From positions 186,001 through 250,000 of the forward strand of contig DASXOB010000003.1 in the NCBI GenBank assembly GCA_036494545.1: DNA of 64,000 nucleotides. Direction: 5' to 3'. The stretch's first letter is position 1. The number at the start of each line of letters is the position of its first letter. The notes beneath the pieces are model-generated. The model did not search any database. It was not told where the DNA came from and saw only the letters and a list, made by a program, of their open reading frames with translations. A program made the translations under genes and the position numbers. Positions 8,886-17,427 of the stretch are shown here, piece after piece. Source of the stretch: JAICXG01 sp036494545 (GTDB lineage Bacteria; Verrucomicrobiota; Verrucomicrobiia; Chthoniobacterales; UBA10450).

Positions 8886-9260
8886 ATGACTAAGAGTTCT
8901 GTCACCTTTAATAACTATGTCGCTCGATTCCCACCGAAAGTAAGAAGGCGGTTGCGCGAGTTAAGACAAACAATCATGGCCGCAGCGCCCGAAGCGGTGG
9001 AGACCATCAGCTATCAAATGCCTGCCTTCAGGCTGGACGGAGTGCTGGTGTACTTCGCCGGGTTTAAGAATCACATCGGGTTCTACCCGCGCACGAGCGC
9101 GATCGTGAAATTCAGCAAAGAACTCGCCAAGTACGAGCACGCCAAGGGCTCGGTGAGATTTCCACACGACGAGCCCCTTCCGCTCTCGCTCGTAACCAGG
9201 ATGGTTGAGTTCCGCAAGAGGGAAAACCGGGCCAAAGCCAAGGGCGAAAACAAGAAATAG
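8886..9260 (+). CDS. DUF1801 (YdhG-like) protein
   Basis: The ATG at 8886 (MTKSSVTFNNYVARFP) gives 124 residues with the full DUF1801 pattern: AAPEAVETISYQMPAFRLDG, then VYFAGFKNHIGFYP, and a final basic helix (RMVEFRKRENRAKAK). The upstream open frame from 8820 overlaps the CMD gene and adds nothing family-like. DUF1801 proteins have a small alpha/beta fold related to frataxin-like iron chaperones (B. subtilis YdhG), but the function is not established. It probably shares a transcript with the CMD gene. Confidence 0.85.
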   Translation: MTKSSVTFNNYVARFPPKVRRRLRELRQTIMAAAPEAVETISYQMPAFRLDGVLVYFAGFKNHIGFYPRTSAIVKFSKELAKYEHAKGSVRFPHDEPLPLSLVTRMVEFRKRENRAKAKGENKK

Positions 9261-9310
9261 CGTCTCGCCAGGTTTGCGCGAGCGCTCCGCCCGGCTAATA
9301 ACTTGCGCAC

Positions 9311-10411
9311 ATGAAAACAGCCGCAACGCTCTGTTGCGTGGTCATCGCCCTCGTGCCGCGCGCAGAAGCGGGTTGGTGGTCGCGCCAAACGCCGACGCCA
9401 ATCCCGACGCCGATTCCGGTGCGGCGGGCGCTGCCAGCCACGCCGACTCCAAGTCCGACGCCATCATTGCCGCCGCGTGAATTGGTCGCACTGCCGATTT
9501 ACGATGAGGAGACGAGCGTGCGGCTCCAGATCTTTCTCGATAATCACGAGTTCGGGCCCGGGAAGATTGACGGGAAAATGGGCGAGTTTTTCGGCAAAGC
9601 GCTGGTCGCTTACAAAAAAGCGAATGGCTTGCCGCCGACTGGCGCAGTCGATGCGCAGTTGCTCGCGGAAGTTCCCCAGCCTTACACGACTTACACCATT
9701 CGGCCGGAAGACGAAGAGTTCGTCGGCGAGACCGCATCCAGGCCCTCGGAACAGGCAAAGCTCAAGGCGATGAAATACGGCTCACTCCTTGAGTTCGTCG
9801 CAGAGCGCTATCACGCCGCGGAGGATTTCCTGCGCAAGCTCAACCCCGGCATGAACCTCGACGACCTCAAGGTTGGCGACACGGTCAAGGTGCCTAACGT
9901 GCAGCCATTCGAGATCGAGAAACTCTCGGAAAAATTCATCCCGACGAACCCGGCCTTTGCCAATCGGCAAATCTACATCGACACGCGCGAGCGTTTCCTC
10001 GAAGTGCACGAAGGTGACAAGCTGGTCGCCGAGTTTCCAATTACGCCCGGCTCGAAGACGCTGCCGGCGCCCCTGGGCGAATGGAAGATTCTTGGGATTG
10101 CCACCATGCCCTGGTTTCGCCACGACGAAGGGGTGCTCATGCACGGCGTGCGGACGAGCGATTTCTACAACATTCCGCCCGGGCCTAACAATCCCGTGGG
10201 CATTCTCTGGATGGGCCTGAATAAGCCAGGCATCGGCATTCACGGCACAAACAATCCCGAGACCATCGGACGCGCCGGCAGCCACGGCTGCATCCGCACC
10301 GCCAACTGGGATGCGGCACGCCTGAAAGACCTCGTCAGTCCCGGAACCAGGGTCACGATCACCATGGGGGTGCCTTTTGCCGCGACCGTGGCTGGCAGAG
10401 GCGCTCGTTAG
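9311..10411 (+). CDS. Secreted L,D-transpeptidase (YkuD) with peptidoglycan-binding domain
   Basis: 366 residues. An N-terminal signal peptide is followed by a Pro/Thr-rich linker (about 28-55). Then come a peptidoglycan-binding-1 domain (VRLQIFLDNHEFGPGKIDGK...TGAVDAQLL), a LysM-like stretch (LLEFVAERYH...LNPGMNLDDLKVGDTVKVP) and the C-terminal YkuD domain. The catalytic signature HGTN...GSHGCIRTANWD holds the conserved His and Cys. The enzyme forms 3-3 peptidoglycan crosslinks or attaches proteins to the wall in the periplasm. Its TAG stop is supplied by a copy of the dispersed word (10405). Confidence 0.92.
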   Translation: MKTAATLCCVVIALVPRAEAGWWSRQTPTPIPTPIPVRRALPATPTPSPTPSLPPRELVALPIYDEETSVRLQIFLDNHEFGPGKIDGKMGEFFGKALVAYKKANGLPPTGAVDAQLLAEVPQPYTTYTIRPEDEEFVGETASRPSEQAKLKAMKYGSLLEFVAERYHAAEDFLRKLNPGMNLDDLKVGDTVKVPNVQPFEIEKLSEKFIPTNPAFANRQIYIDTRERFLEVHEGDKLVAEFPITPGSKTLPAPLGEWKILGIATMPWFRHDEGVLMHGVRTSDFYNIPPGPNNPVGILWMGLNKPGIGIHGTNNPETIGRAGSHGCIRTANWDAARLKDLVSPGTRVTITMGVPFAATVAGRGAR

Positions 10412-10474
10412 GGTAGGAAAGATTTGTTAACTCGACTGGCGCGTCGAACGCAGCCTTGGATCTTTTTCCTCGCT

Positions 10475-11473
10475 CTACCTCCCCGTCATCGCCTCCAGTT
10501 TTTCCGGATAACGCGCGCCTTGCACATCGATCTCCGACGCCGCTTGATCGATCTCGCGCAAGTCCTCCGGCGTCAGTTCCACATTCACCGCGCCAAGATT
10601 CTCCTCCAGCCGATGCAGCTTCGTCGTGCCCGGGATCGGCACGATCCATGTCTTCTGCGCCAACAACCACGCGAGTGCGATCTGCGCCGGCGTCGCTTTC
10701 TTCGCCGCCGCGATTCTACCTAACAAGTCCACCAGCGCCTGGTTCGCCTTCAATGCATCCGGCGAGAAGCGCGGGAGCCCGCTGCGGAAATCGCCGCTCT
10801 CGAAGGTCGTGTTCGCGTCCATCTTGCCGGTGAGAAAGCCTCTACCCAGCGGACTGTAAGGCACCAGTCCGATCCCGAGTTCCTCCAGCGTCGCGATCAC
10901 CTCCGCTTCCGGCTTTCGCCACCAGAGCGAATACTCACTCTGCAACGCCGTCAGCGGCTGCACCGCATGCGCGCGCCGGATCGTTTGCACGCCCGCTTCC
11001 GAGAGCCCGAAGTGCTTCACCTTGCCCTGCGCGATCAATTCCTTCACCGTGCCGGCCACTTCCTCGATCGGCACTTCGGGATCGACCCGATGCTGATAAA
11101 GCAGATCGATAGTTTCAATCCGGAGCCGCTTGAGCGAACCCTCGACCGCCTTCCTGATATTGTCCGGCTTACTGTTCAATCCCGCTGCGCCCGGCTTCTT
11201 ATCACTCCCGCTAAGGTCAAACCCGAACTTCGTCGCAATCACCACCTGCTTGCGAAACGGCTCAAGCGCGGGGCCGACCAGCTCCTCATTCGTGAACGGC
11301 CCATAGACCTCGGCGGTATCGAAGAAAGTCACCCCGCGATCGACCGCGGCGCGGAGGAGCGCGGTCATCTCCTGCGTGTCCTTCGGCGGCCCATAGGAAA
11401 AACTCATCCCCATACACCCCAGCCCGATCGCCGAAACCTCCAGTCCGTTTTTTCCAAGTGTCCGTTTTTTCAT
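10475..11473 (-). CDS. Aldo/keto reductase
   Basis: 332 residues with full AKR13/YajO-like features: GLGCMGMSFSYG at the N-terminus, the catalytic Asp-Tyr of FFDTAEVYGPFTNEE, the Lys of IATKFGFD, His of YQHRVDPEVPIE, and the NADPH-binding C-terminal IPGTTKLHRLEENLGA. It should be a cytosolic NADPH-dependent oxidoreductase of aldehydes or ketones; the substrate is unknown. The Shine-Dalgarno GGAAAG lies before the ATG at 11473. It is the first gene of a block that lacks the dispersed 9-bp word, and it is followed by pseudogenes. Confidence 0.93.
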   Translation of the reverse strand: MKKRTLGKNGLEVSAIGLGCMGMSFSYGPPKDTQEMTALLRAAVDRGVTFFDTAEVYGPFTNEELVGPALEPFRKQVVIATKFGFDLSGSDKKPGAAGLNSKPDNIRKAVEGSLKRLRIETIDLLYQHRVDPEVPIEEVAGTVKELIAQGKVKHFGLSEAGVQTIRRAHAVQPLTALQSEYSLWWRKPEAEVIATLEELGIGLVPYSPLGRGFLTGKMDANTTFESGDFRSGLPRFSPDALKANQALVDLLGRIAAAKKATPAQIALAWLLAQKTWIVPIPGTTKLHRLEENLGAVNVELTPEDLREIDQAASEIDVQGARYPEKLEAMTGR

Positions 11474-11690
11474 TACGCTTTCCTTTCGATTTTAGTGCTC
11501 GCCGTTTATCATCAGCCGCGCGGAGCGAAGCGATTTACGCGGCGCTTTTGCATGCGAACAACATCGTGCCTCCGAGCGATCCTGCTCGCGTGATCGTGCG
11601 GCGACTGGTGTGATCTTGCGGCGAAAGTGAGCCACAGTGGTCCGGCATCGAACTGGATACGATTCGAGATTTGTGGCTGAATTCCTTTGC

Positions 11691-11977
11691 ATGCATGTCA
11701 TCAGCCGCAAGCGCCTCAACGAGTTTGCGGGGAAGCATTCCGATGCACTGAGCGCACTGGCGTATTGATATCAGCTGATGAAACGCGGCCGCTTTCGCAG
11801 CTTCACCCACCGGCGCGAAACCTTCCCGAGCGCCGATCTCGTGGGAAAACTCACCGTCTTCAATATTGGCAGCGCAAAGTGCGCCTCATCGCCGCCCTTC
11901 ACTACAACCGCCGAAAGGTCTATATTCGCGCCGTCCTCAGTCACGGCGAATACGACACCGAAGCTTGGAAGAAATGA
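11691..11977 (+). pseudogene. Decayed HigB-type mRNA interferase toxin
   Basis: Conceptual translation from 11691 gives MHVISRKRLNEFAGKHSDAL, the HigB toxin start, then an in-frame TGA after ALAY. The same frame resumes as KRGRFRSFTHRRETFPSADL...LTVFNI. A frameshift near 11870 moves the conserved end (VRLIAALHYNRRKVYIRAVL, HGEYDTEAWKK) into another frame. A functional HigB of about 95 residues would need both lesions repaired. HigB cleaves mRNA on the ribosome. The neighbouring higA-like sequence is also broken, so this is a dead toxin-antitoxin locus. Confidence 0.75.
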
Positions 11978-12230
11978 CAGACACCCTCAAAGCGACACTC
12001 GCTCACTGGCCCGAACTCTCGCAGTCCGTCTTCGTCCGCACACCGAGATGGAATACCGGCGCCTGGTCGCCTTGCTCGATCAACTCGTGGATGAAGTCGG
12101 CAACGACGAATCCCATCCGCTCGCCTCGCTCATGGAAGTCATCGGCCTGCTCATCGAGAAATACGAGGACGAACAGGTGCCGGTGTTGAAAGAATCAACT
12201 GTAGTGCGGGAAGAACCCCCGACTTCGTAG
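11974..12230 (+). pseudogene. Decayed HigA-like antitoxin remnant
   Basis: An ATG at 11974 overlaps the end of the broken toxin (ATGA junction) and starts MTDTLKATLAHWPELSQSV. A +1/-1 shift near 12030 puts the rest in another frame: RPHTEMEYRRLVALLDQLVD and then GNDESHPLASLMEVIGLLIE. The latter is the usual N-terminal half of HigA antitoxins that follow this type of HigB. The normal DNA-binding HTH part is not present after VLKES, so the gene is both frameshifted and truncated. Confidence 0.65.
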
Positions 12231-12344
12231 AGCCAACGTCACCCGCGCTCCGATGGCGGAGCCGCGTGGAGCACGGGAACTTTACGCGGCTCGCGCCATC
12301 GTGCGCAGCCTGTCGTGTTCTTGCGAGGAAATGTGACGTAGCGC

Positions 12345-13026
12345 CTATTTAGCCAGCTTGGCCGGGTCACCGGATTGCGAACCATTCTGCGTCTTCCAAA
12401 ACTCGAGCTGTGCAGCGCGGCGCTCGTCGTAGTCCGAGATGGAAGCCTTGGCGTAATTCGTCGATTGCTCTGTGAGGAGTTCGGTGCGGAAGAAGCCCGG
12501 ATTAACAATGGTGGTGTTGATGCCGAAGGGCGCGACCTCGGCCTGGAGCGATTCCATCCAGCCTTCGAGACCGAACTTGGACGCGGCATACGCGCTCACG
12601 AACTCGAAGCCTGCGGCCAGGCCTGCTGACGACGAGATTGAAATAATGCGACCCTAGCGCTGCTTGCGCATCACCGGAAGGACCGCGCGAGTAGCGTTCA
12701 TCGGACCGATCAGACTCGAACTGCTCCGGCGTCAGCTCCTCGAAGTAGCCGGCATAAAAGCTGGCCGCATTATTGACCAGCACATCAATGCCGCCGAACC
12801 GGTCGAGCGCGGCTTGCACCGCCGCCTCGGCATCGGCGCGACTTGTCACGTCTAGCTTTACCGTCAGCAGATCGTTCGACTTTCCGATAGCTTTAGCCAC
12901 CGCGTCGGGGTCCCGGCCAGTGGCGACGACCGCGTGACCAGCCTCGAGCGCGGCCTTGGCAAAATCGAGCCCCATACCGCGGCCAGCGCCGGTGATGAAC
13001 CAGGTTTTCTTGTTACTCATAAACAT
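12345..13026 (-). pseudogene. Broken short-chain dehydrogenase/reductase
   Basis: The N-terminal part (from 13026) is a normal SDR: TGAGRGMGLDFAKAALEAGH (Rossmann Gly motif), KLDVTSRADAEAAV, DVLVNNAA. The frame breaks after TPEQFES near 12712, where several codons seem lost. The homologous sequence continues in another frame as LIGPMNATRAVLPVMRKQR, hits an in-frame TAG at about 12656, and resumes as GRIISISSSAGLAAGFEFVS with the catalytic YAASK. It ends early at GDPAKLAK, before the usual C-terminus. Three lesions make a functional product unlikely. Confidence 0.8.
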
Positions 13027-13051
13027 TTCTTACCTCGCAAGTTGATGACGC

Positions 13052-13548
13052 TTACGTGTCGCTCCCGCTAGCTGCTCTGTTCTTAAGCACTTCAAAGCGA
13101 GTGAACGCGATCCGGGATTTGATAACGTCAACGCTAGGGCTGTGATTTACCGGGATTTCCTTAGGTTTGGCTGCCTTTGTCTTCGCGGTAATTACTGGAG
13201 ACGACGGCTTCCACATCACCTCCAAGCTGTGTAGTGTTGTGAAGGTGCGCAGCTTATCGCACATTTCGCTCGCCCAATCATGGCTAATTCCCACCGACAC
13301 GAGCTAACTCGGCGACATCCTCATCTAAGACAAGCTTCGCCAACTCCGACGGCGATATTTTAGAACACAGTTGGTCCGCCATCTGATCTTGAAGTGCGTT
13401 CCGTGCATTTTCTCTAGGACAAAAGTTCAATAATCCCGCTTGGCTCGTAATGCACAAAGACGTTGTAGTCATGAAGCTCTGTCTTTTCCGCGTTCAACCT
13501 GGCTTCCAGCTTCTGCCGGGACGTCTTCAGTTCCGCGAGAGCGGGGTC
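13052..13548 (-). pseudogene. Possible decayed gene of unknown family
   Basis: Three short open pieces follow one another on the minus strand in different frames. One (13548-13414) reads PALAELKTSRQKLEARLN and HDYNVFVHYEPSGIIELLS. The next (13472-13284) includes RNALQDQMADQLCSKISPSE and LAKLVLDEDVAELA. The third starts at a GTG at 13300 and reads HDWASEMCDKLRTFTTLHSL. All look protein-like but none is long enough to recognise. One frameshifted gene is a reasonable reading, and two small overlapping genes is the alternative. It lies beside two other pseudogenes. Confidence 0.3.
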
Positions 13549-13823
13549 TTATCGGGTCCGAGCCTACTATCGACAGTGGACGGTTTGATTTTTCAAAAGG
13601 CACCAGTACGCCTCGGATTCGCGTAGTGTCGATAGCACGCTCCACCCCGATTTCCCTCCCCTTGGGATCGCGGTTGCGTTCGGCCTTATCGCGATTGCTG
13701 CCGCGGGACAGGATGCGCCGGCATTCAAACCGCTACCAGCACTCGCCTTCCGTGCGCTGCCTGGTTCAATGTCCGCTCGCATGATCAAAGAGAAGAGATT
13801 TGAGTCCCGGGTTAGCTGTCTCG

Positions 13824-14816
13824 TTATTTGCTTCGGAGGATGTGCGGCGGGCCCAGGTAGGGAAAGTCATCAAGAAAATCGTCGTGCGGGCCAACCTTGT
13901 CTCCCGTCACATTCCCGTTGGTGAGGATAGCGAGGAAGACGTCAGAAACGTCGTCGGTGAGCGCGCGGCCGTTGTCCGGGAAGGACGCGGGGTGTTTGGG
14001 GTCATACCGCAAAAGGTCCGGCAACAATTTTCCTGCCACCCGCTTTGCTTCCTCCGGAGAATACCCGCCCGTGTGCTCCAGGGCGTGTGCGAAGACAGGA
14101 ATAAAACGGGCATCGTCCGCGGGCTCCCCGGCGAGATAAGCGTCGTTCTGCTCGCCGGTAAGAAAGGGTGTCTGGTTGGGCCGTGCCCCGCGGTCGGCTT
14201 GGATCCAGCCCCCACTGGCGCTGTCTGCTGGAATCAAGGTCCGAGCCCAGAGGCCGACCTCTCTCGGCCCAAGAAGGGAGTTCGGCAGTTCCAGCACAAT
14301 GCTGCAGATATCTTTGTCTGCGAAGAAATCCCCACTGGTAAACAGGAATTTGTTGAGCACGCCCAGGACGTCGAAGAAGAAGGGATCGCTGCGCCAACCG
14401 GCAAAGAGCCGGTAGTCACCAGCCTGCGTTACATGTGCCTCGTGCCCTCTCGAGACCGGCACCCCCTCCACGATAACCTTCCCGTCCCCGCCTGTTTCGG
14501 CGCCGTGTCCGCCCTCCACACAGCGGAGCGTTGCGCTCTGTTCGCCGCCCTCAAGCGACGAGAAGCGCACCTCGTAGCTAACATTGGCGACGGCATCGCC
14601 GTCCATATCGACCTTTAGCTGGTAGCGAGCCTCTGGCGCGAAGGGCTCGGTAGTCGTAGGTCCCGGCGGATCAATGCCGACGGACGGATGAACGTTCATA
14701 ATGAGAATCGACTTGTCCGGCTCTCCCGGCTTGGGAAAGGCATAGAGATCCGTCAAGTCCAGCCGCGCATCCCCGCGCGGGAATCCAATGTTGGGTCCTG
14801 AGTAATGGTGTGACAT
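13824..14816 (-). CDS. DUF4331 family protein
   Basis: 330 residues beginning MSHHYSGPNIGFPRGDARLD, which with LTDLYAFPKP is the DUF4331 hallmark. It also has the family's internal motifs (GGWIQADRGARPNQTPFLTG and TGDKVGPHDDFLDDFPYLGPPH). There is no signal peptide, unlike many relatives. DUF4331 proteins occur in soil bacteria and have no established activity. The intact frame contrasts with the pseudogenes to its right on this strand. The next gene upstream (DJ-1/VOC fusion) is 78 bp away, close enough for co-transcription. Confidence 0.85.
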   Translation of the reverse strand: MSHHYSGPNIGFPRGDARLDLTDLYAFPKPGEPDKSILIMNVHPSVGIDPPGPTTTEPFAPEARYQLKVDMDGDAVANVSYEVRFSSLEGGEQSATLRCVEGGHGAETGGDGKVIVEGVPVSRGHEAHVTQAGDYRLFAGWRSDPFFFDVLGVLNKFLFTSGDFFADKDICSIVLELPNSLLGPREVGLWARTLIPADSASGGWIQADRGARPNQTPFLTGEQNDAYLAGEPADDARFIPVFAHALEHTGGYSPEEAKRVAGKLLPDLLRYDPKHPASFPDNGRALTDDVSDVFLAILTNGNVTGDKVGPHDDFLDDFPYLGPPHILRSK

Positions 14817-14894
14817 GGTTTATCTTCTCAATTGTTCGCGTTAGCTACTCAACTGACACCCGTAAGCATCTCAATCCGCATCCCCGGCTGGCCC

Positions 14895-16025
14895 TTAACC
14901 GTAGGTAAGGTCGGTGCTTTGTCCGACCTCGATAATGTAACCGTCGGGATCGCGGATGTAGCAGCGCGTCTCGCCGTACTTGGGGATCGGCTCGGTGATG
15001 AATTCGGCTCCTCGACTCTTCCACGATTCGTAGCACGCTTGAATATCCGCGACGCGAATATTCATAAAGCTGTTGATGTGATTCGGGTCGGGGACGCTGA
15101 GAGTTACAGACGGCTTATCAGGCGTCGGCCCGCCTCCGACGTTGACCAGGAGCCACGTATTCGCGATCTGAATGTACGCAGGTGCGCCGGAGCTGTCGCC
15201 TCTGCTCAGAATGCGGCCTCCGAAGACGGTTTCATAGAAGCGAGCTGATCGGTCGATATCGGCGACGGTCAGAAAATGTGCGATGCTGATTCCCTCCCGC
15301 GGGGGCATCTCATAACTCCTCTGCTCGACCTTGATGCTGTCCGTTGACGATTCCGACATGAGTTTCAGAAGCGCCTGAGCCGCCGAGGTCGAGGACGCGG
15401 GGTTCTGTCCAGTAACGAGCCGGCCATCAACAACGGCAAACGGCTGCCAGTTCGCCTTCTTCTCAAAGACGGCACCCAGTTGTAGCAGTTCATCTTCGAC
15501 CAGGAACGGAACGACGTGAGTCAGCTGAACCGCTTCTTCTTCCCCATTGGTAAAGCCCGTGACGCGTTTACCCTTCACCAGCGGCTCGCCTTTGTAGGTG
15601 ACCCTGCGCAAAACGCCAGGGGAATGACAAACTGCGGCAACCGGTTTGCCGGAGTTATAGAAGGACTCGATCAATGCAATCGAAACAGGGTTGTCCGCCA
15701 GGTCCCACATCGGACCGTGTCCTCCGACATAAAAGATCGTGTCGTAATCCTCCGATTTCGCGTCGGCGAGTCTGATGGTTTTCGAAAGTACCTCCTGAGC
15801 GGCGCTATCTTTCTTGAAACGCGTCATCGCTTCGGTCTGATTCTCTGGCTCGTCGCTCTTCGGATCGATCGGCGGCTGGCCGCCTTTCGGAGAAGCGAGA
15901 GTCAGTTGAACGCCGGCGTCGCGAAAGACAAAGTAGGGCGCGGCAAATTCTTCCAGCCAAAAGCCAGTCTTGCGACCAGTGTTCCCCAGTTGATCGTGTG
16001 AAGTTAGCACCATCAGTATCTTCAT
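14895..16025 (-). CDS. DJ-1/PfpI-like protein fused to a VOC (glyoxalase I-like) domain
   Basis: The start at 16025 (MKILMVLTSHDQLGNTG) has GGAGG 5 bp upstream, and the product is 376 residues. Residues about 1-225 are a DJ-1/PfpI domain with the nucleophile elbow AAVCHSPGVLR and upstream Glu region (GRKTGFWLEEFAAPY), as in Hsp31/glyoxalase III enzymes. Residues about 245-376 form a VOC domain (AHFLTVADIDRSARFYETVF ... RCYIRDPDGYIIEVGQS) with candidate metal ligands. Both halves belong to families that act on methylglyoxal. A two-in-one aldehyde detoxifier is an inference. The leader upstream is shared with the epoxide hydrolase operon. Confidence 0.85.
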   Translation of the reverse strand: MKILMVLTSHDQLGNTGRKTGFWLEEFAAPYFVFRDAGVQLTLASPKGGQPPIDPKSDEPENQTEAMTRFKKDSAAQEVLSKTIRLADAKSEDYDTIFYVGGHGPMWDLADNPVSIALIESFYNSGKPVAAVCHSPGVLRRVTYKGEPLVKGKRVTGFTNGEEEAVQLTHVVPFLVEDELLQLGAVFEKKANWQPFAVVDGRLVTGQNPASSTSAAQALLKLMSESSTDSIKVEQRSYEMPPREGISIAHFLTVADIDRSARFYETVFGGRILSRGDSSGAPAYIQIANTWLLVNVGGGPTPDKPSVTLSVPDPNHINSFMNIRVADIQACYESWKSRGAEFITEPIPKYGETRCYIRDPDGYIIEVGQSTDLTYG

Positions 16026-16030
16026 TGTTT

Positions 16031-16090
16031 CCTCCAATTGTGCGAGCAGACCCAGACTGTCGGTTTCCCGGCGGGACGTGGGTCAAGCGA
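16031..16090 (-). promoter_or_regulatory. Leader A, homologous to the leader of the epoxide hydrolase gene
   Basis: The 60 bp before the DJ-1/VOC start match, with the same internal spacing and no gaps, the 60 bp before the epoxide hydrolase start (18713-18772). Shared blocks on the + strand are CCTCCA(A/G)TTGTGCG, CCCGGCG and GTGGGTCA(A/G)GCGA. The GGAGG ribosome-binding site is inside the first block. The conserved blocks lie where a 5' UTR and an operator would be. A common regulator or a duplicated promoter is inferred. A CACAGCTGTG palindrome lies near 16160. Confidence 0.5.
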
Positions 16091-16211
16091 CTCAGGACAA
16101 TCGCCGGGCAGACTTAGCGCGGCGTTGCCTTGCGATCCATCGGAATGGTCGGTCAAGCACAGCTGTGTCAAGATTCGCGCTCCTTTAAGTCGGCACCTCA
16201 TCGGGCTTTTC

Positions 16212-16700
16212 TTAGTTAGACACTTCAAAAATCACTTCGAGTTCCACCGGTGTTCCCAGCGGGAGACTGGCAACGCCATAAACCAGGCGGCAAGGGTTCT
16301 TGTCTTCGCCGAAGACGCTTTGTAGCAGCTCGGAAGCGCCGTCGGCCACCTTCGGGTGATCGCGAACGTCTCCCGAAGTGGCCACAGATACACCTAGCCG
16401 GACAATTCGAGTTACCTTGTCGAGCGATCCCAAATGTTTTCTCGCAACCGCGAGGACGTTGAGTGCAGCGAGGTAAGCGGCTTTGCGCCCGGTTTCCACA
16501 TCGAGTTCAGCACCGACGCGTCCAATGAATTTCGCAACGCGAGCCTCTGTCGGAAGCATCCCGGTTAGGAAAAGCAAATTGCCTGTCTGCACCGCTTCCA
16601 CATAAGTGCCGAACGGCTCAGGCGGGGTCGGGAGTTTGATCCCCAGTTCCTTCAACCTCCGCTCGGCAGCAGCCGGTTGATCATTTTCCCGCGTTACCAT
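16212..16700 (-). CDS. RidA/YjgF-family enamine deaminase-like protein
   Basis: 162 residues, the size of the longer RidA subfamily. Family motifs are TGNLLFLTGMLP near residue 40, RKAAYLAALNVLAVARKHLG in the central helix, and PVELEVIFEV at the end. In canonical RidA a C-terminal Arg and Glu bind the imine substrate; here PCRLVYGVASLPLGTPVELE keeps the Arg and Glu positions. The role is hydrolysis of reactive enamines or imines, or a related small-molecule reaction. Its start overlaps the end of the SDR gene by 7 bp, so the two are translationally coupled. Confidence 0.88.
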   Translation of the reverse strand: MVTRENDQPAAAERRLKELGIKLPTPPEPFGTYVEAVQTGNLLFLTGMLPTEARVAKFIGRVGAELDVETGRKAAYLAALNVLAVARKHLGSLDKVTRIVRLGVSVATSGDVRDHPKVADGASELLQSVFGEDKNPCRLVYGVASLPLGTPVELEVIFEVSN

Positions 16701-17422
16701 TTTCCTATGTGCGCACCGCCATCTACGTGCAGCACCTCCCCTGTGATTTGGCGAGCTTCTGTCAGGTAAACCACCGCGCTGGCTATGTCTTCGACGGTTG
16801 ACACGGTCCCCATCGGCGCCTGGCTTCGCAATGAGTCTTTCGAGGCGCCAGCGTGAAGCGGCGTATCGACGGTTCCGGGAGCGACGGCGTTGAATCGAAT
16901 GTGTTGTTTCGCGTACTCCATCGCAAGGTGCCGGGTAACGGTTTCGAGTCCGCCCTTTGTGATCATGGCAACCGATGCAGTAACGCCGGCGATCGGGTTA
17001 TCAGCGAGCGCTGCCGTGATGCTCACAATGCTGCCGCCGGTCTTTTGTGCCTGCATTTGTTTAACTGCAAGCTGGGTTATGTAAATGAACCCCGCGAGAT
17101 TGGTCGTGACGAGAGCGCGAAAGTCGTCTGCCGTATATTCGGTAAACGGCTTCACCAGAAAAATCCCGGCGTTTGCAACCACGGCATCGATCGAGCCAAA
17201 CCTATGAGTCGCGACTTCTGCAACCTTCCGCGCCGTTTCAAATTGACCTATGTCGCCATCGACTAAGGCGAGGTGATCGGAAGGTGACAGCTCTTTTGAT
17301 TTCGTCGCGCTGCGGGCGGTTCCTACGACGTTATAACCGCGCGCGAGAAAGGCCTTAACGACACTCGCACCGATGCCTTGCGACGCGCCCGTGACGATTG
17401 TGGTCTTACGATTATTCTTCAT
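16694..17422 (-). CDS. SDR-family oxidoreductase lacking the usual catalytic Tyr
   Basis: 242 residues with the Rossmann motif TGASQGIGASVVKAF, DGDIGQ, VANAGI (NAG motif), SITAAL at the catalytic Ser strand, and the C-terminal GEVLHVDGGAHIG. In the active-site helix the expected YxxxK reads AMITK, so the Lys is present but the Tyr position is Ala. Enzymes with this change are unlikely to use the standard proton relay. The gene lies 5 bp downstream of the epoxide hydrolase stop and overlaps the RidA gene, forming one operon. The true activity is unknown. Confidence 0.87.
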   Translation of the reverse strand: MKNNRKTTIVTGASQGIGASVVKAFLARGYNVVGTARSATKSKELSPSDHLALVDGDIGQFETARKVAEVATHRFGSIDAVVANAGIFLVKPFTEYTADDFRALVTTNLAGFIYITQLAVKQMQAQKTGGSIVSITAALADNPIAGVTASVAMITKGGLETVTRHLAMEYAKQHIRFNAVAPGTVDTPLHAGASKDSLRSQAPMGTVSTVEDIASAVVYLTEARQITGEVLHVDGGAHIGKW

Positions 17423-17427
17423 CGGAT

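Noticed and set aside
13440..13790. Open frames on both strands as genes
   Set aside because: Translations lack domain patterns, and no frame has a ribosome-binding site or consistent coding character.
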